Below, piece by piece: positions 62,031 through 63,478 of a stretch of 63,478 bases of DNA. A model generated the notes under the pieces. That model had not been told where the DNA came from. It worked only from the letters and a program-made list of their open reading frames with translations, and did no database searches. Source of the stretch: Myceligenerans indicum. GTDB taxonomy: Bacteria > Actinomycetota > Actinomycetes > Actinomycetales > Cellulomonadaceae. The DNA lies in contig NZ_JABBYC010000022.1 in the NCBI RefSeq assembly GCF_016742955.1, positions 1-63,478 on the forward strand, read 5' to 3'. Position numbers and translations under genes: made by a program. Position 1 is the first letter of the stretch. Each line of letters starts with the position of its first letter.

Positions 62031-62861
62031 TCATGTCTGGCCGGGCGGGTGCGCGGAGGAGTGCGCGCAGGGCGCGGCCCCGCAGCGCGGGCGCCGGCGG
62101 CCGCGGGCCGGAGGCGCCTTGAGCCAGTAAGGAAAGTCCTCACGAGGCCGGGCCCCAATGGGCACGACGTCCGTTCCCGTCCGAGAGTCCCAGTCGATCC
62201 ACGGGTCTGTCCAGCTAACGGCTCTGTCGCACTTGGTCAGCTGCAGCGACAGGGCCCGCAGAGTACGCCCCGCGTCGGTGCGCGGATGGCGGGTCAGGTA
62301 GCCGCGCGCGTTCCGCTGGACGTGGACCAGGCACCGCTGCACCGCCGTGTCCGGCCAGGTAGCCGCCAGCGCGCTGGCAAGGCCGCTGCCGCCGTCGACG
62401 ATCACGGCTCGCGGCGCGGGCAGACATTCCAGCAACGCCATCCAGGCGGCCTTCTTCTCCGTGTCACACCACTGCAGCCCGACAACGGTGCCTCGGGTGA
62501 TCGCGATCAGGGCGCACCAGCCGCCGGCGAGATAGATCCCGTCGAGCTGAACCTCGTCAAACACCTCACCGGTGACCGCGATGGCCGGCTCGATCCGCCA
62601 GCACCAGGCGTGCCGGTCACGGAACGTGCGCCCACTCCCGCCGCCCACCTCCCGCTGGGAAGCTGGGCCGGTCAGCCACGCCACGAACGTCTCGGCCTGC
62701 GCCCGGCGGGTCACATCCGGCCTGCTCCTGCCGCTGGAAGAGCCACACGACGTGCACCGCCACCGTATCTTCCCGCTGCTCGTACGGCCGTTGCGCTTGA
62801 GCGAGCCGCCGCATACCTCACACCGTCGGCCATGTCCACCACCCTGCTCAGCCATGCCCAC
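62031..62861 (-). pseudogene. IS1249-like transposase, C-terminus lost
   Basis: The 276-codon frame starts with a zinc ribbon (RRCEVCGGSLKRNGRTSSG and RWRCTSCG). It continues DEVQLDGIYLAGGWCALIAI (first Asp), VIVDGGSGLASALAATWPDT (second Asp) and RCLVHVQRNARGYLTRHPRT, the order of IS1249-type transposases of the IS256 group. After LSLQLTK (about 62235) it stops matching and reads an unrelated tail. The third catalytic Glu and about 120 residues are missing. At that point an ISL3 terminal sequence (GGCTCTGTCGCACTT, 62219-62233) lies in the DNA. The product would be inactive. Confidence 0.75.
62219..62233. repeat. ISL3 terminal sequence inside the IS1249-like gene
   Basis: GGCTCTGTCGCACTT is identical to the outer 15 bp of the ISL3 repeat at 63178-63192 read on the other strand. 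The two face each other as inverted ends about 970 bp apart. Confidence 0.7.
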
Positions 62862-62929
62862 CAGGGCATAACAGACCCCGGAAACCCGCCTCCGACCAGC
62901 GTCGAGACCGCCTCAGCAGACACACAATC

Positions 62930-63154
62930 TTGCCGCTAACCCGGATCGAACGAGCCCGCGTTGCTGATCTGCCGCACCTGCACTCCTTCGCCCGAGGCCT
63001 CCAGCAGGACCACGACGCGGCCCTCGCCGCTCTCACCCTCCCGCACCACAACGGCCGCACCGAGGGGGTGAACACCAAGACCAAGCTCATCAAGCGGCAG
63101 ATGTACGGCCGCGCCGGCTCCCCACTCCTACGCCACCGCATCCTCCTAACCTGA
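62930..63154 (+). pseudogene. ISL3-family transposase, C-terminal 70 residues
   Basis: The frame from about 62935 reads RVADLPHLHSFARGLQQDHD, then GRTEGVNTKTKLIKRQMYGR and LLRHRILLT, the last part of an ISL3 transposase with its catalytic Glu. The start of the gene is absent. Left of it the sequence belongs to an IS1249-like element on the other strand. It is the same family as the scar at 35.8 kb. Confidence 0.82.
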
Positions 63155-63161
63155 GACACCG

Positions 63162-63192
63162 CAGGTCACACCACCGAAAGTGCGACAGAGCC
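63162..63192. repeat. ISL3 right terminal repeat
   Basis: This repeat includes GTCACACCACCGAAAGTGCG and ends AGAGCC, just past the ISL3 stop codon. It has a near-identical partner at 35787-35815 and a 15-bp partner at 62219-62233. Confidence 0.8.
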
Positions 63193-63379
63193 GTTGAGCG
63201 TACAGACCCCCCACTCAAAGCCTTGGTTTTGATATCAACTATCCTCATTACGACACTTCAGCAGCGATTCACTCTCGTTCGCCTCCCCGATCCCCACCTG
63301 ACGCCTCAAACGGGCGCCTTTTCCCCGAACGCTCACCATGACGGTCTTCAGCAGGGCCGGTCAGTTCGTTTCGGTTCCG
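63193..63379. other. IS-flank region without genes
   Basis: 187 bp, less GC-rich than the rest. It contains the palindrome TTGATATCAA (about 63226-63235) and no supported gene. Confidence 0.45.
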
Positions 63380-63478
63380 TTATCTGACCAGGGTGTATAG
63401 CTTTTCCGGGCGGCGGTAGCAGGCCGTCGTGGTGTCGGTGATGGGGAGCCCGGCGAGGTGGATCAGGCTGATCGCGAC
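63380..63478 (-). CDS. Partial unrecognised C-terminus at the window edge
   Basis: A minus-strand frame entering from the right ends at TAA 63380 and reads AISLIHLAGLPITDTTTACY then RRPEKLYTLVR. It is 32 residues long here. The surroundings suggest a transposase, but I cannot name the family. Confidence 0.35.
   Translation of the reverse strand, partial: VAISLIHLAGLPITDTTTACYRRPEKLYTLVR

Overview
The window is GC-rich actinobacterial DNA. It has GTG starts, ATGA and GTGA gene overlaps, and the conserved block rarA, rpsD, DUF948, DUF6167, alaS, ruvX, mltG, aroE, aroC, aroK, aroB. Together with glycoside hydrolases of families GH31, GH51 and GH3, this points to Micrococcales, probably Promicromonosporaceae or Cellulomonadaceae; the genus is inference. 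It looks like one contig of a draft assembly: bases 6-38 are an Illumina Nextera adapter, which truncates the first gene.

Layout. Region 0-1 kb holds the 3'-truncated gene of a secreted PHB-depolymerase-type esterase. Region 1.2-6.2 kb is a minus-strand operon purC-aroE-aroC-aroK-aroB (purine synthesis and the shikimate pathway), joined by overlaps or 10-bp gaps. Region 6.3-12 kb holds alaS, ruvX and two tandem mltG paralogues, ending in a strong terminator. Region 12.2-15.4 kb holds DUF6167, DUF948, rpsD and rarA. From 15.4 kb the content becomes accessory: a DMT exporter with a MocR regulator, an orphan HTH regulator with an aldo/keto reductase, gabD and a LysE exporter.

Region 22.2-26.4 kb is a LacI-controlled catabolic cluster (MFS transporter, esterase) whose distal genes are broken: an esterase that has lost its catalytic core and a GH3 stub. 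Region 26.6-28.1 kb is an SDR/TetR pair with inverted operators. Region 28.3-31.6 kb is the most suggestive locus for a new system: a small secreted four-cysteine protein followed by an ABC ATPase and an FtsX-like permease, resembling a peptide export or immunity cassette. Next come SoxR with a divergent split transketolase (31.6-33.8 kb), a MarR-type regulator with a GT1 glycosyltransferase (34-35.8 kb), a solo ISL3 end, a VIT-family metal transporter, an esterase, an ABM protein, an AraC regulator, a protein made of four cold-shock domains, and an XRE-cupin regulator divergent from a 2OG-Fe(II) oxygenase.

Region 42.6-47 kb contains an SDR and a coherent module of an MFS transporter, two hexapeptide O-acetyltransferases and a TetR regulator, tied together by three copies of one palindromic operator. 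Region 47.1-49.8 kb is a decayed xylan/arabinan locus: LacI and GH51 fragments fused by deletion, beside an intact GH31 gene. Region 50-51.8 kb is a TetR/SDR pair. Region 51.9-55.5 kb holds four proteins of unknown or DUF type that could be immunity-like. Region 55.5-57.6 kb holds a frameshifted IS256-type element and a frameshifted exonuclease. Region 57.8-61.4 kb encodes a fused full-length ABC exporter.

The right end (61.6-63.5 kb) looks like the border of an integrated element: a 3' fragment resembling tRNA-Pro with its terminator, followed by truncated and nested insertion sequences. No intact tRNA, rRNA or CRISPR array was seen.
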